Assembly (NCBI RefSeq): GCF_023715895.1
Contig: NZ_JAMBOO010000006.1
Span: forward strand, 110,806-174,805
Length of the DNA stretch: 64,000 bases
Reading direction: 5' to 3'
Source: Domibacillus indicus
GTDB lineage: Bacteria > Bacillota > Bacilli > Bacillales > Domibacillaceae
In this document: piece after piece, positions 26,669-35,873 of the stretch
How positions within the stretch are numbered: the stretch's first letter is position 1
How the letters are laid out: each line of letters begins with the position of its first letter
Program-made: the position numbers and the translations under genes
The notes under the pieces: generated by a model
Database searches by the model: none
Seen by the model: the letters and a program-made list of their open reading frames with translations, nothing else
What the model was told of the DNA's origin: nothing

Positions 26669-28846
26669 ATGTTTGCGCAAAAAAAAGGCGACATTCCTTA
26701 TTTACTTGGCCTCATTTTTTTCTTTGCTGCCATTATTTATTTTTTCGCCGCCAACTGGCCCGGGCTTGACCGTCCGGTGAAAATCGGCTTAAGCATATCG
26801 GTTTTGCTTCTTTGTGCCATACTGGCTTTTTTATACCGCAGAAGCCGCACATTTGCGTATCTCGGCAACTGGTGGCTGCTGCTGTCGGTTGTTGCGTTTG
26901 CGGTCGCCGCCGCGCTCATTGGCCAGATGTATAACTCACATGCGGATTCATACGTGCTATTTTTCGTTACACTGATCCCTGCCGTTCTCCTGGCCGCCTT
27001 TACCCGTTATCGGCCGCTATACTGGCTCGCATTTTTACTGTTTGAGCTCACCTTCTGGCTGAAGCTGTATCCAACCGGTGCCTTTATTACCTACACGGAT
27101 GGTGAGCAGCTGCTCATTTATTTAGGGGCCATTCTTTTGCACGGAGCGATTTATGTTTTCTGGCGCAAACTCCAGGAAGAAAAGCTTTCGTTTATATCTC
27201 TGGTTATCATGCAGGGGTGCGCGGTTTATTTGCTCGATACGCATATGCTTTATGATACGCTTGCCGGCAATATCGATTACCGTGCCGTTTTTCTGCTGCT
27301 TCATGCTGCGTATATTGTATTTATCGTTTTGTTTTGGAGAGCGTTTATCGGCTCACAAAAAAGCCATCCATTTGAATTAGGCGTTCATCTTTTGTTTTTC
27401 GGGCTGTACGTGGTTCCGAACGTGTTTTACATGACCTACCAGCTGCTTGGAGAATTTATTTTTTACACAGGTTTTCCGATGCTGCTTTTACTTTTTGCTT
27501 TTAGTATTATCGGCCTTCGAAAAATTGCCTCTTCCGGCAGCATGCATGATCATAAATGGAGACGGTACACGATTACTTTTTTCACAGGAGCCCTGGCATT
27601 CATCGGCACACTGATTGCCGTGTTTTCTCTGAGCTCGTTTGTCGGCATGCTTTTCGGGTTCAGCGGAAACTTTTCGCTCAGCTTTCTCGTTCTCGCCCTT
27701 CTTTGCACGGCTGCAGGCCTGGCTGTAAAAAAAGAATCGTGGCTGGTGGTCCGTCTCACACTTCAAATTACCGGACTTATCTTTTTGTTTTCTTATCTCG
27801 TGTCCGAATGGGATCGTACCTGGACAGCTTTTCTCCTTGCGGTTCCGCTCGTGCTGCTGACTGTACTGCTTTTTAAACGAAATGAATCCATTCTTTATTA
27901 TATATCAGCGAACGCTGTGCTTCTGTATGGCATTTTACGCCTGCTGACTGAAAATGATGTATCGCTTTCTGTCAGCACGTGGGTGTTATTCTCGGCTGCT
28001 GTAGGAAATGCGGTCGTGTTTCTTTCTTTCAAAGAGCAGCCTGTCGGCATGGCTGGTTTTTGGCTGTCCCTTCTCTTTATGCTTTACTCGCTGACTGAAA
28101 AAGGCTGGGATTCTCTTTTTCTTCATGCCGTGTTTCTTTTATATATTTTCTGGCACCTTTTTAAGCCTGCTTCGGAAAGAAGGCTGTACCGCTGGCCGGT
28201 CTGGGCAGCTTTTATCGCCTTTTTTATCTGGAAATACTATGAGTACGCCTGGCTGCTTTTGCACAAGTCGCTTTCTTTTTTACTGATCAGCCTGCTGTTT
28301 TTCGTCCTTTGGTTCATCTGGGGAAGAAAACACACCGTCCCTGTTCCTATAAAAAAATGGAGTGCCGGCCTGTTTGCAGTGGTGCTTGTACTGCAAGCTG
28401 CCTTTTTAATCACGACTGCCTGGCAGAAAGAACAGCTTCTTCAAAAAGGAGAAGTGGCTGCGCTGGAGCTTGCTCCTGTGGATCCGCGCTCCCTTATTCA
28501 AGGAGACTATGTTCAGCTTGGCTACACCATCGGTACAGTGTACAGCGATCAATTTTATAACAGCTCCACAGCTCCTCCGGAAGGCAAAATCAATGTGTCC
28601 TTAAAGCCTACTTCAAAGTTTATATCCTATAACGGAAAACAGATTCCAGTCTATCAGGCAGAAACGTTTACGCACCAGCAGCCAGACGGCCTGTTTATAA
28701 AAGGTTCCGGGCGATATGGCACATTAACCCTCGGTATTGAGCATTTCTTTATTCCTGAAAATACAGGAACAAAGTGGGAGCAAAAAACACATGCGATTAT
28801 CCGCATCGCTGAAAATGGAGACGCCCTTTTAGAAACCATTCGCTAA
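26669..28846 (+). CDS. Large polytopic membrane protein with DUF2157-like N-terminus and C-terminal GDYXXLXY domain
   Basis: 725 residues with roughly eighteen hydrophobic segments (about 10-560), then a last membrane anchor near 570-590 and a soluble C-terminal domain. That domain contains the eponymous motif GDYVQLGY in DPRSLIQGDYVQLGYTIG. The N-terminal FFFAAIIYFFAANWPGLDRPVKIGL stretch fits DUF2157. In many genomes the DUF2157, DUF4401 and GDYXXLXY parts are separate proteins. Function is unknown, but the fused pattern suggests an envelope complex. AGAGGAGGAAT lies before the ATG. Confidence 0.75.
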   Translation: MFAQKKGDIPYLLGLIFFFAAIIYFFAANWPGLDRPVKIGLSISVLLLCAILAFLYRRSRTFAYLGNWWLLLSVVAFAVAAALIGQMYNSHADSYVLFFVTLIPAVLLAAFTRYRPLYWLAFLLFELTFWLKLYPTGAFITYTDGEQLLIYLGAILLHGAIYVFWRKLQEEKLSFISLVIMQGCAVYLLDTHMLYDTLAGNIDYRAVFLLLHAAYIVFIVLFWRAFIGSQKSHPFELGVHLLFFGLYVVPNVFYMTYQLLGEFIFYTGFPMLLLLFAFSIIGLRKIASSGSMHDHKWRRYTITFFTGALAFIGTLIAVFSLSSFVGMLFGFSGNFSLSFLVLALLCTAAGLAVKKESWLVVRLTLQITGLIFLFSYLVSEWDRTWTAFLLAVPLVLLTVLLFKRNESILYYISANAVLLYGILRLLTENDVSLSVSTWVLFSAAVGNAVVFLSFKEQPVGMAGFWLSLLFMLYSLTEKGWDSLFLHAVFLLYIFWHLFKPASERRLYRWPVWAAFIAFFIWKYYEYAWLLLHKSLSFLLISLLFFVLWFIWGRKHTVPVPIKKWSAGLFAVVLVLQAAFLITTAWQKEQLLQKGEVAALELAPVDPRSLIQGDYVQLGYTIGTVYSDQFYNSSTAPPEGKINVSLKPTSKFISYNGKQIPVYQAETFTHQQPDGLFIKGSGRYGTLTLGIEHFFIPENTGTKWEQKTHAIIRIAENGDALLETIR

Positions 28847-28872
28847 AACACAGCCCGATTTCTTTCGTGCTG

Positions 28873-29174
28873 TGAGACTATAGACAATTTATATGGATGA
28901 CTATGCACATGAATGGGATGGGTCGGCGGCGTCCAGGCAGCTCCTCTTTCCATGGGGCAGGCGCTGAGCCCGCTAGTCCCATAGGAGTCCGCGACGCCCT
29001 CCCGCCGCCAAGTGGCTTGCGACAAGATTGTATAGAGCGAATAAGGCCGTATTTTCTGTTTAATAAAGAGAAAATGTCTATCCAGCCCTTGCTTATGGGT
29101 CTTCAAAACTACTTAGTGAAGCCTGCCGGACGAAGACTCCTGCGGGAAGTCCGGCAGGCTTCACTTATCGGCTC
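28873..29174. repeat. Dispersed intergenic repeat, copy A
   Basis: The segment 28886-29174 matches, in inverted orientation, 52204-52484. Shared landmarks include ATATGGATGACT, GGCGTCCAGGCAGCTCC, CCATGGGGCAGGCGCTGAGCCC, CTCCCGCCGCCAAGTGGCTTGCGA and ACTTATCGGCTC. Copy A lacks a 35-nt internal hairpin present in copy B (a deletion between GCCCG repeats) and carries an extra hairpin at 29115-29165. The left end TGAGACTATAGACAA resembles the termini of the element at 62042. No ORF. Fills most of the 556-nt gap before the next gene. Confidence 0.7.
29115..29165. repeat. Nested palindromic insertion within repeat copy A
   Basis: A perfect 17-bp stem (29115-29131 with 29149-29165) encloses the loop GAAGACTCCTGCGGGAA. 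The homologous position in copy B is a plain ACCACTTATCGG. ACTTA occurs on both sides of the insert (29111-29115 and 29163-29167), like a 5-bp target duplication. Confidence 0.55.
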
Positions 29175-29402
29175 TCATACAAACAGCTTACACCCCCCTT
29201 GCATATAAAAAAATGAAACGATATCCCAAAAACAGTTATATCTCTCTATTCCGATTACCCAACTTATTTCAGGTTTCTTTTGTCACGAAACTGTAATATG
29301 AAATACATATAACTGTAACTCATTGTCCGGAATTTTCTGATATATTTACATCAACTTACCATGTAACCGTTTAGCAGCGGCGATCAGACCGGAGGGACTA
29401 GC
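29175..29402 (+). promoter_or_regulatory. AT-rich upstream region of the NlpC/P60 gene
   Basis: No ORF. Contains TGTAAT (29292-29297) and TGTAAC (29314-29319), 22 nt apart. These resemble halves of the WalR box that controls many autolysin genes, but the usual spacing is 11 nt. I found no convincing riboswitch. Confidence 0.25.
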
Positions 29403-29852
29403 GTGAAAAAAGGATTATCGATCTTCCTCAGCATTTGTTTCATCATGTTCGGCGGCCTTTTGCCCGCTCAGCAAACGAATGCAGCTTACAACGCTAAAGC
29501 GGCAATCGCTGAAGCAAAAGAACATATTGGCACACCTTATCAATTTGGCGGTACAACACCGGCAGGCTTTGACTGCTCGGGATTTATCCAATACGTACAT
29601 AAACAAACCGGCTATTCACTGCCGCGTACAGCAGCCGACATGTATAAAAAAGGACAAGCTGTTTCTAAAGCCAACATGGAGCCAGGCGACCTTATGTTTT
29701 TTACAACGTACAAAAAAGGTGCTTCCCACGTAGGCATTTACCTTGGCAATAATCAATTTATTCATGCTTCTTCCTCAAAAGGAGTTACGATTGATCAAAC
29801 GTCTAACTCTTATTGGAGCAAGCGGTATATCGGTTCTAAAACATTAGATTAA
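29403..29852 (+). CDS. Secreted NlpC/P60 cell-wall peptidase
   Basis: 149 residues. A signal peptide (about 1-28, ending QQTNA) precedes a single NlpC/P60 domain with Cys in GFDCSGFIQYVH, His in ASHVGIYLG and the third residue in FIHASSSKG. Such domains cut the gamma-D-Glu to diamino-acid bond of peptidoglycan stem peptides. No SH3, LysM or SLH targeting module is present, so it is the minimal form. The start is GTG at 29403 after GGAGGGA. Confidence 0.92.
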   Translation: MKKGLSIFLSICFIMFGGLLPAQQTNAAYNAKAAIAEAKEHIGTPYQFGGTTPAGFDCSGFIQYVHKQTGYSLPRTAADMYKKGQAVSKANMEPGDLMFFTTYKKGASHVGIYLGNNQFIHASSSKGVTIDQTSNSYWSKRYIGSKTLD

Positions 29853-29859
29853 TAGCTCA

Positions 29860-29897
29860 AACGCCCGTCGTTGATCCTATCAGCGGCGGGCGTTTTT
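29860..29897 (+). terminator. Intrinsic terminator
   Basis: ACGCCCGTCG pairs with CGGCGGGCGT, followed by six T. Confidence 0.88.
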
Positions 29898-29989
29898 TCG
29901 TAATGAAAATGTCACAAAAACACAGACTTTTTTCATAATACTTATGGTATAAATAAGAAAACAGTTATGCCATCAGGAGGCTCACGGTT

Positions 29990-31678
29990 ATGAAAAGAAC
30001 GATTACATGGCAGCTTGGCGTTATCATTATCGGCATTATTATCGCAATGCTCATTATCACTTCTGTTGCTACTTATAAAACCGCTTACGACAAATTATAT
30101 GAAGCTGCCGGAATTGAAGCATATGGCTGTGCCAATATTACAACCGGCTTGATTACAGAAGACACCATGCGTGCCGTCCTAAAAGGAGACGAGGCAGCAG
30201 CTCAAGCTCTCGGCACTCAGTTAAACTGGACCACTGGCCATAAAGCTATCTTTGAAACACAATATATTATTGATCAAACCGGAACCATTTTGGCGCTGGA
30301 CGATCATTTAAAGGACAAAGGCTTTAACGCTGGAGACTCTTTTTATATTGATGAGGAAGCGATATCCACACTGATCCAAACAGGTCATCCTACCTACTCT
30401 AAAATGTATGAGTATGGAGGCATGAGCCGCTTGTCAGGCTATGCACCTATTTATGTGGATGGGGAAATTGCGGCTGTCAGCGTCATCGATTTTAATGGAA
30501 ACATTGTATCCGAGCGGACGTGGGATGTTGTGAAAAACGGTATTTTAATCAGCTTGATTCCGATGGCTCTCGCTTCTATTGTTACCGTATGGTTAATCCG
30601 CCGCAAAACAAAACCAATCTCCGCTTTGATTGACCAGGCAAAAGAAATAGCTGATGGCAACCTTTCTGTTGTAAACAAGTATGATAAGACGCAGGATGAA
30701 ATTGGTGATTTAGCCCGTACACTAAATGGAATGGCCGCCAATTTCAGAAATGTAATGGGGACGTTAAAAGAAACAGCCGAGCAGTTAGCGCAAAATTCAA
30801 CCCATACAGCCGAGTCTTTAACAGAAATGAAAACATCTGTGCAGCAAGTGTCTGCCAGCATGGGAGAGGTTGCTTCTTCCGTATCAGACGGCACCGTCAG
30901 CGCTGAACAATCGAATGATCTTTTGCAGGAATTAGCTTCCCTCATTCAAACAGGAAAACAAAAAGCAGATGTTAGTGTTCATCATTCTGAGAAAACGATG
31001 GAAACAGCCGAGGAAGGCCGTGCCAGAGTGGAGGATATCAGCCGGGATATGGAAAAAATTCAACGCGCTTCTTCCGATACAAGCAGAACCATTCATCAGT
31101 TAAGTGAATCTACAGCAAAAATCAACCAAATCGCCGGGACCATTGCCGGTATTGCGGCTCAAACCAACCTGCTCGCCTTGAATGCTTCCATTGAAGCGGC
31201 ACACGCCGGAGAACATGGAAAAGGATTTGCTGTTGTCGCCGAAGAAGTCCGTAAGCTGGCCGAACAATCAAATGACGAAGTGCTCCAGGTTGAAAAACTG
31301 GTCCGTGATATTATCGGCCATACCGAGCATGTCGTTCAAGCGATGAATGAAAATACGAGCTTAGTTGAAGCCGGAAATAAAACCGTTCAATTTACTGCCC
31401 AGGCACTAACCGACATACACGAGGCAGTTTCACAAACCATGCATGAAATCGACGGAGTATCCCGGCTGACTCATGAAGAAGCAGTCAATTCTGCGCGGGT
31501 TGTCGAACTAATCAGCCAGCTGGCCGCTGCCATCCGTGAGATTGAAGACCGGACGGTAGACATATCAGCCGCCGCACAGCAAACTTCCTCTGCCATTGAA
31601 TCCGTGGCGGACCGGTCTGTTCAAACGAGCTTAGTGGCTGGAAAATTAAACGGCATTGTCGCTCAATTCCGCCTTTAA
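29990..31678 (+). CDS. Methyl-accepting chemotaxis protein
   Basis: 562 residues. A membrane segment at about 10-30, an extracellular Cache-like sensor (about 32-180, with [20 protein letters not shown] near its end), a second span near 183-203, a HAMP domain (about 205-258) and a long cytoplasmic coiled coil. The hairpin tip contains [20 protein letters not shown] and [17 protein letters not shown], where CheA/CheW bind. No C-terminal CheR pentapeptide. AGGAGG lies upstream of the ATG. The ligand is not predictable. Monocistronic. Confidence 0.93.
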   Translation: MKRTITWQLGVIIIGIIIAMLIITSVATYKTAYDKLYEAAGIEAYGCANITTGLITEDTMRAVLKGDEAAAQALGTQLNWTTGHKAIFETQYIIDQTGTILALDDHLKDKGFNAGDSFYIDEEAISTLIQTGHPTYSKMYEYGGMSRLSGYAPIYVDGEIAAVSVIDFNGNIVSERTWDVVKNGILISLIPMALASIVTVWLIRRKTKPISALIDQAKEIADGNLSVVNKYDKTQDEIGDLARTLNGMAANFRNVMGTLKETAEQLAQNSTHTAESLTEMKTSVQQVSASMGEVASSVSDGTVSAEQSNDLLQELASLIQTGKQKADVSVHHSEKTMETAEEGRARVEDISRDMEKIQRASSDTSRTIHQLSESTAKINQIAGTIAGIAAQTNLLALNASIEAAHAGEHGKGFAVVAEEVRKLAEQSNDEVLQVEKLVRDIIGHTEHVVQAMNENTSLVEAGNKTVQFTAQALTDIHEAVSQTMHEIDGVSRLTHEEAVNSARVVELISQLAAAIREIEDRTVDISAAAQQTSSAIESVADRSVQTSLVAGKLNGIVAQFRL

Positions 31679-31679
31679 A

Positions 31680-31713
31680 AAAAGAGTCTGCGAAAATTTC
31701 GCAGACTCTTTTT
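31680..31713. terminator. Bidirectional terminator between the MCP and CNNM genes
   Basis: AAAGAGTCTGCGAAA and TTTCGCAGACTCTTT form a 15-bp perfect stem with A and T tracts. Confidence 0.9.
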
Positions 31714-33049
31714 ATTCAGCTGATGCTGATTCGGCTTCCATCGGTCTGGACTTTTTCACTTCAATCGCATGAATATGGTGGCCTTCCGCATCGCGGATAA
31801 TGAATTCATAGCCATCCTGCTCAATCGAATCACCAAGCTTAACATCGATATTTTCAGTGAGCGCCCAGCCGCCGAGCGTATCTACTTCCTCATCAGAAAG
31901 CTCTGTGCCTAACAGGTCATTTACTTCTGAAATAAGCAGGCGCGCATTTAATAAATAATGCTTTTCACCAAGCTTTTGCACATCCGGTTTTTCATCGGTA
32001 TCAAATTCATCCCGGATTTCTCCAACGATTTCTTCCAAAATGTCTTCAACTGTTACAAGCCCTGATGTACCGCCATATTCATCCATAAGCACAGCCATAT
32101 GAATACGCTCTTTTTGCATTTTTAAAAGCAGGTCGTGAATCGGAATGGTCTCAATCACACGAATCACCGGCTTCACAAATTCTTCGAGCGGCCGGCTCCG
32201 ATCGCTGTTCCGGTTTAAATAATACGAAAGCAGCTCCTTCATATTTACCATGCCGAGAATATTATCCTTATCACCATCATCCACTGGATACCTTGTATAC
32301 TTTTCCAGTTCAATGATGGAGGTAATTTCGTCCCACTTTAAGTCCTTCGACAGCGTAACCATATCGGTACGCGGCACCATAATTTCTTTTGCGACACGCT
32401 CGTCAAACTCAAAAATACGGTCCACATACTTGTACTCTGATTGATTAATCTCTCCACTTTTAAAGCTTTCCGATAAAATGATCCGCAGCTCTTCTTCTGA
32501 ATGGGCCATTTCATGCTCGGACGCAGGCTTTAGTCCGAAAATACCGACAAGTCCGCGCGCAGAACCATTCAATGCTTTAATAAACGGATACATGATTTTA
32601 TCGAAAATAATAATGAGCGGTGAAAACTTTAATGTTACCCACTCCGCTTTTTGAATCGCAACGGTCTTTGGCGCAAGCTCTCCGACAACAACGTGCAGAA
32701 ATGTAACCACCGCAAACGCAATAATAAAAGACAGGATGCTTGCAGCGGATGGAGCAACCTCGAAATGTTCAAATACCGGATGTAATATAGCTTCTACCGT
32801 TGGTTCACCGAGCCACCCAAGTCCAAGAGCAGTAATCGTGATGCCAAGCTGGCAGGCGGATAAGTATTCATCGAGGTTTGACGTTACTTTTTTCGCTGCC
32901 ATCGCCCGCTTGTTTCCTTCTTCAACAAGCTGATTGATGCGTGACTGGCGCACACGGATAATAGCAAATTCAGTTGCCACAAAAAATCCGGTTAATACAA
33001 TGAGTAACGCAAATGATACCAATTTAACAGCAATACCTATATCTATCAA
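31712..33049 (-). CDS. CNNM/CorC-type membrane protein with CBS pair (YhdP/MpfA-like, hemolysin family)
   Basis: 445 residues. An N-terminal DUF21/CNNM domain of four membrane segments (about 5-190, with [21 protein letters not shown] and [13 protein letters not shown]) precedes two CBS domains (about 215-335, with [11 protein letters not shown] and [23 protein letters not shown]) and a CorC_HlyC domain. MpfA-type relatives export magnesium. The start appears to be TTG at 33049; the nearest strong AGGAGG is about 40 nt upstream, separated by a 27-nt perfect hairpin. Confidence 0.85.
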   Translation of the reverse strand: MIDIGIAVKLVSFALLIVLTGFFVATEFAIIRVRQSRINQLVEEGNKRAMAAKKVTSNLDEYLSACQLGITITALGLGWLGEPTVEAILHPVFEHFEVAPSAASILSFIIAFAVVTFLHVVVGELAPKTVAIQKAEWVTLKFSPLIIIFDKIMYPFIKALNGSARGLVGIFGLKPASEHEMAHSEEELRIILSESFKSGEINQSEYKYVDRIFEFDERVAKEIMVPRTDMVTLSKDLKWDEITSIIELEKYTRYPVDDGDKDNILGMVNMKELLSYYLNRNSDRSRPLEEFVKPVIRVIETIPIHDLLLKMQKERIHMAVLMDEYGGTSGLVTVEDILEEIVGEIRDEFDTDEKPDVQKLGEKHYLLNARLLISEVNDLLGTELSDEEVDTLGGWALTENIDVKLGDSIEQDGYEFIIRDAEGHHIHAIEVKKSRPMEAESASAE

Positions 33050-33140
33050 TATTCGGAAAAAGCAGTCTGACTGCTTTTTCCTCTCACCTCCTAGGGTAAA
33101 AAAGTAAGTTTTTCTGTACCCATGTTTTCTCCTATCATAC
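33050..33140 (-). promoter_or_regulatory. Structured leader with a 10-codon upstream ORF ahead of the CNNM gene
   Basis: On the minus strand an AGGAG box leads to ATG at 33123 and encodes [10 protein letters not shown], stop at 33091-33093. GGGTA...TACCC forms a hairpin over this ORF. Its stop overlaps AGGAGGTGAG, followed by a 27-nt perfect palindrome (GGAAAAAGCAGTC and its complement, 33053-33080) directly before the TTG start. A TATGAT at 33134-33139 could be a -10 box but would leave almost no leader before the ATG. Could be translational control, or the palindrome could end the upstream transcript. Confidence 0.45.
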
Positions 33141-33158
33141 CAAATGGTAAAGGATTTC

Positions 33159-34193
33159 TTATAATGATTCGTCTTCTTTTTTCACAATTTGCATGCCTTC
33201 CAGCGCAATCGCATAATGAATCGCATGTTTTAGCGTAGCAAAGCACTTTAAATCGTTTAAATAAATGCCTTTTGAAACCATCTCCATCCCCAGTTCCGGT
33301 GAAATGCCAGCGACAATCGGCACTGCGCCGATCAACTGAACGGATTGTGTCACTTTCTCAAGTGTGCTTAGAATCAAATTGTCCATTGCTTTAATGCCGG
33401 TAACGTCCAAAATCAGCATATTGGCTTTGTGCTCCACGATGGCCTGAAGCGCTTTTTCCGTAAAATCATCTGACCGCTCCTGATCAAACCGCCCCATCAC
33501 TGGCGTAACCAAAATGCCGTCAAGAACCGGGATAATCGGTGATGACAGCTCGCGGATCAGCTTGCGCAGCTCAATCGTCCGGTTTTCAACCATCGCTTCA
33601 AGCTGGGTGATTGTTTGCTGCTCCCGTGTTTGAATATGCTCGCGTACGTTTTCTGACGGTGTTTTTGAGGATGGAAACAATTCAATTTCTTTATACGACT
33701 TTTCCTCGTCCGCCTCATACTCCGTTACTTTGTACCAAATTGTTTCCCCTAGCAGTCCGCTCAGTACGCCAGCCCAGTGTCCTCCGAGGAAGGTACCCGC
33801 ATCCTTTTTCCCCTGTGCCTGAACAACCTTACTTTCCCAGTCATTGCGAATAGACAGAACCGCGCGACGCTCCTTTAAGCAAATCCTCTTAAATTCCGTC
33901 ACTCCCCAGCCTGCTGCTGCATAAAGATTCGGCAATAGCTCCAGCGTTTCTTCCACGCTCCATTTTTCTTTATAAAAACGACTGACGATTTTTCCCGTCC
34001 GGTATCCTGCGGCTTCCATCACAACCCGGGCGGATTCTGCACCTGTTACTTCCTCAATCGTATCAATGAACGTTTTCAGCGCTGTTTTTGTCCAAAAAAG
34101 CACCACATCCGCTTCTTCAAACTGAAGCAGCCCACGCGCTTGGTCCCATTGAAGGCTCGTTCCATTGATTTCGATTTGCTGCTTTTCCTGCAT
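33159..34193 (-). CDS. V4R/XylR_N-like sensor fused to an RsbR-type STAS domain
   Basis: 344 residues. The N-terminal half (about 20-175) resembles the 4-vinyl-reductase-like ligand-binding domain, including [12 protein letters not shown] and [16 protein letters not shown] coiled-coil linker (about 190-215) leads to a STAS domain with [21 protein letters not shown] and [11 protein letters not shown]. That signature is typical of RsbR-family stressosome proteins, whose threonine in LDVTG is a kinase target. It may feed a small-molecule signal into SigB control. GGGAGGG precedes the ATG. No rsbS, rsbT or sigB gene is in this window. Confidence 0.8.
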   Translation of the reverse strand: MQEKQQIEINGTSLQWDQARGLLQFEEADVVLFWTKTALKTFIDTIEEVTGAESARVVMEAAGYRTGKIVSRFYKEKWSVEETLELLPNLYAAAGWGVTEFKRICLKERRAVLSIRNDWESKVVQAQGKKDAGTFLGGHWAGVLSGLLGETIWYKVTEYEADEEKSYKEIELFPSSKTPSENVREHIQTREQQTITQLEAMVENRTIELRKLIRELSSPIIPVLDGILVTPVMGRFDQERSDDFTEKALQAIVEHKANMLILDVTGIKAMDNLILSTLEKVTQSVQLIGAVPIVAGISPELGMEMVSKGIYLNDLKCFATLKHAIHYAIALEGMQIVKKEDESL

Positions 34194-34316
34194 CCGTAAT
34201 CCCTCCCGCGGTTTCTATACAGTCATTTTACAATGAGTACCCGCCGTTTAACAGTTTTCTCCCGTTTTTTTCGGAAAATGATATAATGATCAAAAAAGAA
34301 CAAGGAGTTTATATAG

Positions 34317-35873
34317 ATGAGTATTTTATCAGTCAGCCGCTTGAGCCATGGCTTCGGCGACCGTGCTATTTTTAATGATGTGTCGTTTCGTCTCCTAAAG
34401 GGCGAGCATATTGGTCTTGTTGGGGCAAACGGCGAAGGAAAATCGACTTTTATGAATATTATTACTGGAACGCTTCAGCCGGATGAAGGAAAAGTAGAAT
34501 GGTCTAAAAATGTCCGTGTCGGCTACCTTGACCAGCACGCGGTATTGAAGCAGGGCATGACCATTCGCGATGTACTCCGAACAGCGTTTCAATATTTATT
34601 TGATATCGAAACAAAAATGAACGAATTATTTGGGCAAATGGCGGATGTAACGCCGGAAGAGCTGGAAAAGCTTCTTGAAGAAACAGGTACGATGCAGGAT
34701 TTGCTGACGAACAATGACTTTTACGTGATTGATGCCAAAGTTGAAGAAACAGCACGCGGGCTCGGCCTTGATGATATCGGCCTTGACCGTGACGTACATG
34801 ACTTGAGCGGCGGACAGCGGACAAAAGTGCTGCTGGCCAAATTACTGCTTGAAAAACCAGAAATTCTGCTGCTGGATGAGCCGACCAACTACCTGGATGA
34901 ACAGCATATTGAGTGGCTGAAGCGTTACCTGCAGGAATATGAAAATGCGTTTGTCCTTATTTCACATGATATTCCATTCTTAAACAGTGTGGTCAACTTG
35001 ATTTACCATATGGAAGACCAAGAGCTAAACCGCTACGCCGGCACATACGATGACTTTATGAAAGTGTATGAAATGAAAAAACAGCAGCTTGAAGCGGCTT
35101 ATAAAAAGCAGCAGCAGGAAATTTCCGATTTGAAAGACTTTGTAGCCCGTAATAAAGCGCGCGTTTCCACACGGAATATGGCGATGTCACGCCAGAAAAA
35201 GCTTGATAAGATGGATGTCATTGAGCTTGCCGCAGAGCGTCCAAAGCCGGAGTTCCGCTTTAAAGAAGGCCGGACACCGAGCAAGCTGATTTTTGAAGCG
35301 CGCGACCTGGTGATTGGTTACGGTGAGCCGCTTTCACGCCCGCTGAATCTGCGCATGGAACGCGGACAAAAAATCGCCCTGACCGGTGCGAACGGTATCG
35401 GTAAAACCACTCTGTTAAAAAGCCTGCTTGGTGAAATCAAGCCGGTTTCAGGCAAGGTTGAACGCGGTGAAAATCTGCTGATTGGCTACTTCCAGCAGGA
35501 AATGAAAACTGATAACGGTAATACGTGTATTGAAGAGCTTTGGACGGAATTCCCGTCATTTACCCAGTACGAAATTCGGGCGGCACTGGCCAAATGCGGT
35601 TTAACAACCAAGCATATTGAAAGCAAAGTGTCTGTTTTGAGCGGTGGGGAGAAAGCAAAAGTCCGCCTGTGCAAGCTGATCAACCAGGAATCGAATATTC
35701 TGGTGCTGGATGAGCCGACCAACCATTTGGATGTGGATGCAAAAGATGAATTAAAGCGGGCTTTAAAAGACTATAAAGGCAGCGTTCTGCTTATTTCCCA
35801 CGAACCTGAGTTTTACCGGGATGTTGTCACTGATATTTGGAACGGTGAATCCTGGACGACAAAGGTGTTTTAA
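34317..35873 (+). CDS. ABC-F family ATPase (YkpA/YbiT-like)
   Basis: 518 residues, two ABC ATPase domains without membrane segments. Walker A motifs GANGEGKST and GANGIGKTT, signatures LSGGQRTKV and LSGGEKAKV, Walker B LLLDEPTNYLD and LVLDEPTNHLD. The charged inter-domain linker (about 240-290) is the ribosomal P-site tRNA interaction motif of ABC-F proteins. Length and linker fit the YkpA/YbiT subgroup rather than antibiotic-resistance members. AAGGAG precedes the ATG. Stop and next start share one base (TAATG), so it is coupled to the PP-loop gene. Confidence 0.92.
   Translation: MSILSVSRLSHGFGDRAIFNDVSFRLLKGEHIGLVGANGEGKSTFMNIITGTLQPDEGKVEWSKNVRVGYLDQHAVLKQGMTIRDVLRTAFQYLFDIETKMNELFGQMADVTPEELEKLLEETGTMQDLLTNNDFYVIDAKVEETARGLGLDDIGLDRDVHDLSGGQRTKVLLAKLLLEKPEILLLDEPTNYLDEQHIEWLKRYLQEYENAFVLISHDIPFLNSVVNLIYHMEDQELNRYAGTYDDFMKVYEMKKQQLEAAYKKQQQEISDLKDFVARNKARVSTRNMAMSRQKKLDKMDVIELAAERPKPEFRFKEGRTPSKLIFEARDLVIGYGEPLSRPLNLRMERGQKIALTGANGIGKTTLLKSLLGEIKPVSGKVERGENLLIGYFQQEMKTDNGNTCIEELWTEFPSFTQYEIRAALAKCGLTTKHIESKVSVLSGGEKAKVRLCKLINQESNILVLDEPTNHLDVDAKDELKRALKDYKGSVLLISHEPEFYRDVVTDIWNGESWTTKVF

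Noticed and set aside
29292..29319. WalR-box-like pair TGTAAT and TGTAAC before the NlpC/P60 gene.
   Set aside because: The spacing is 22 nt rather than 11 and the region is AT-rich; kept only as a remark.
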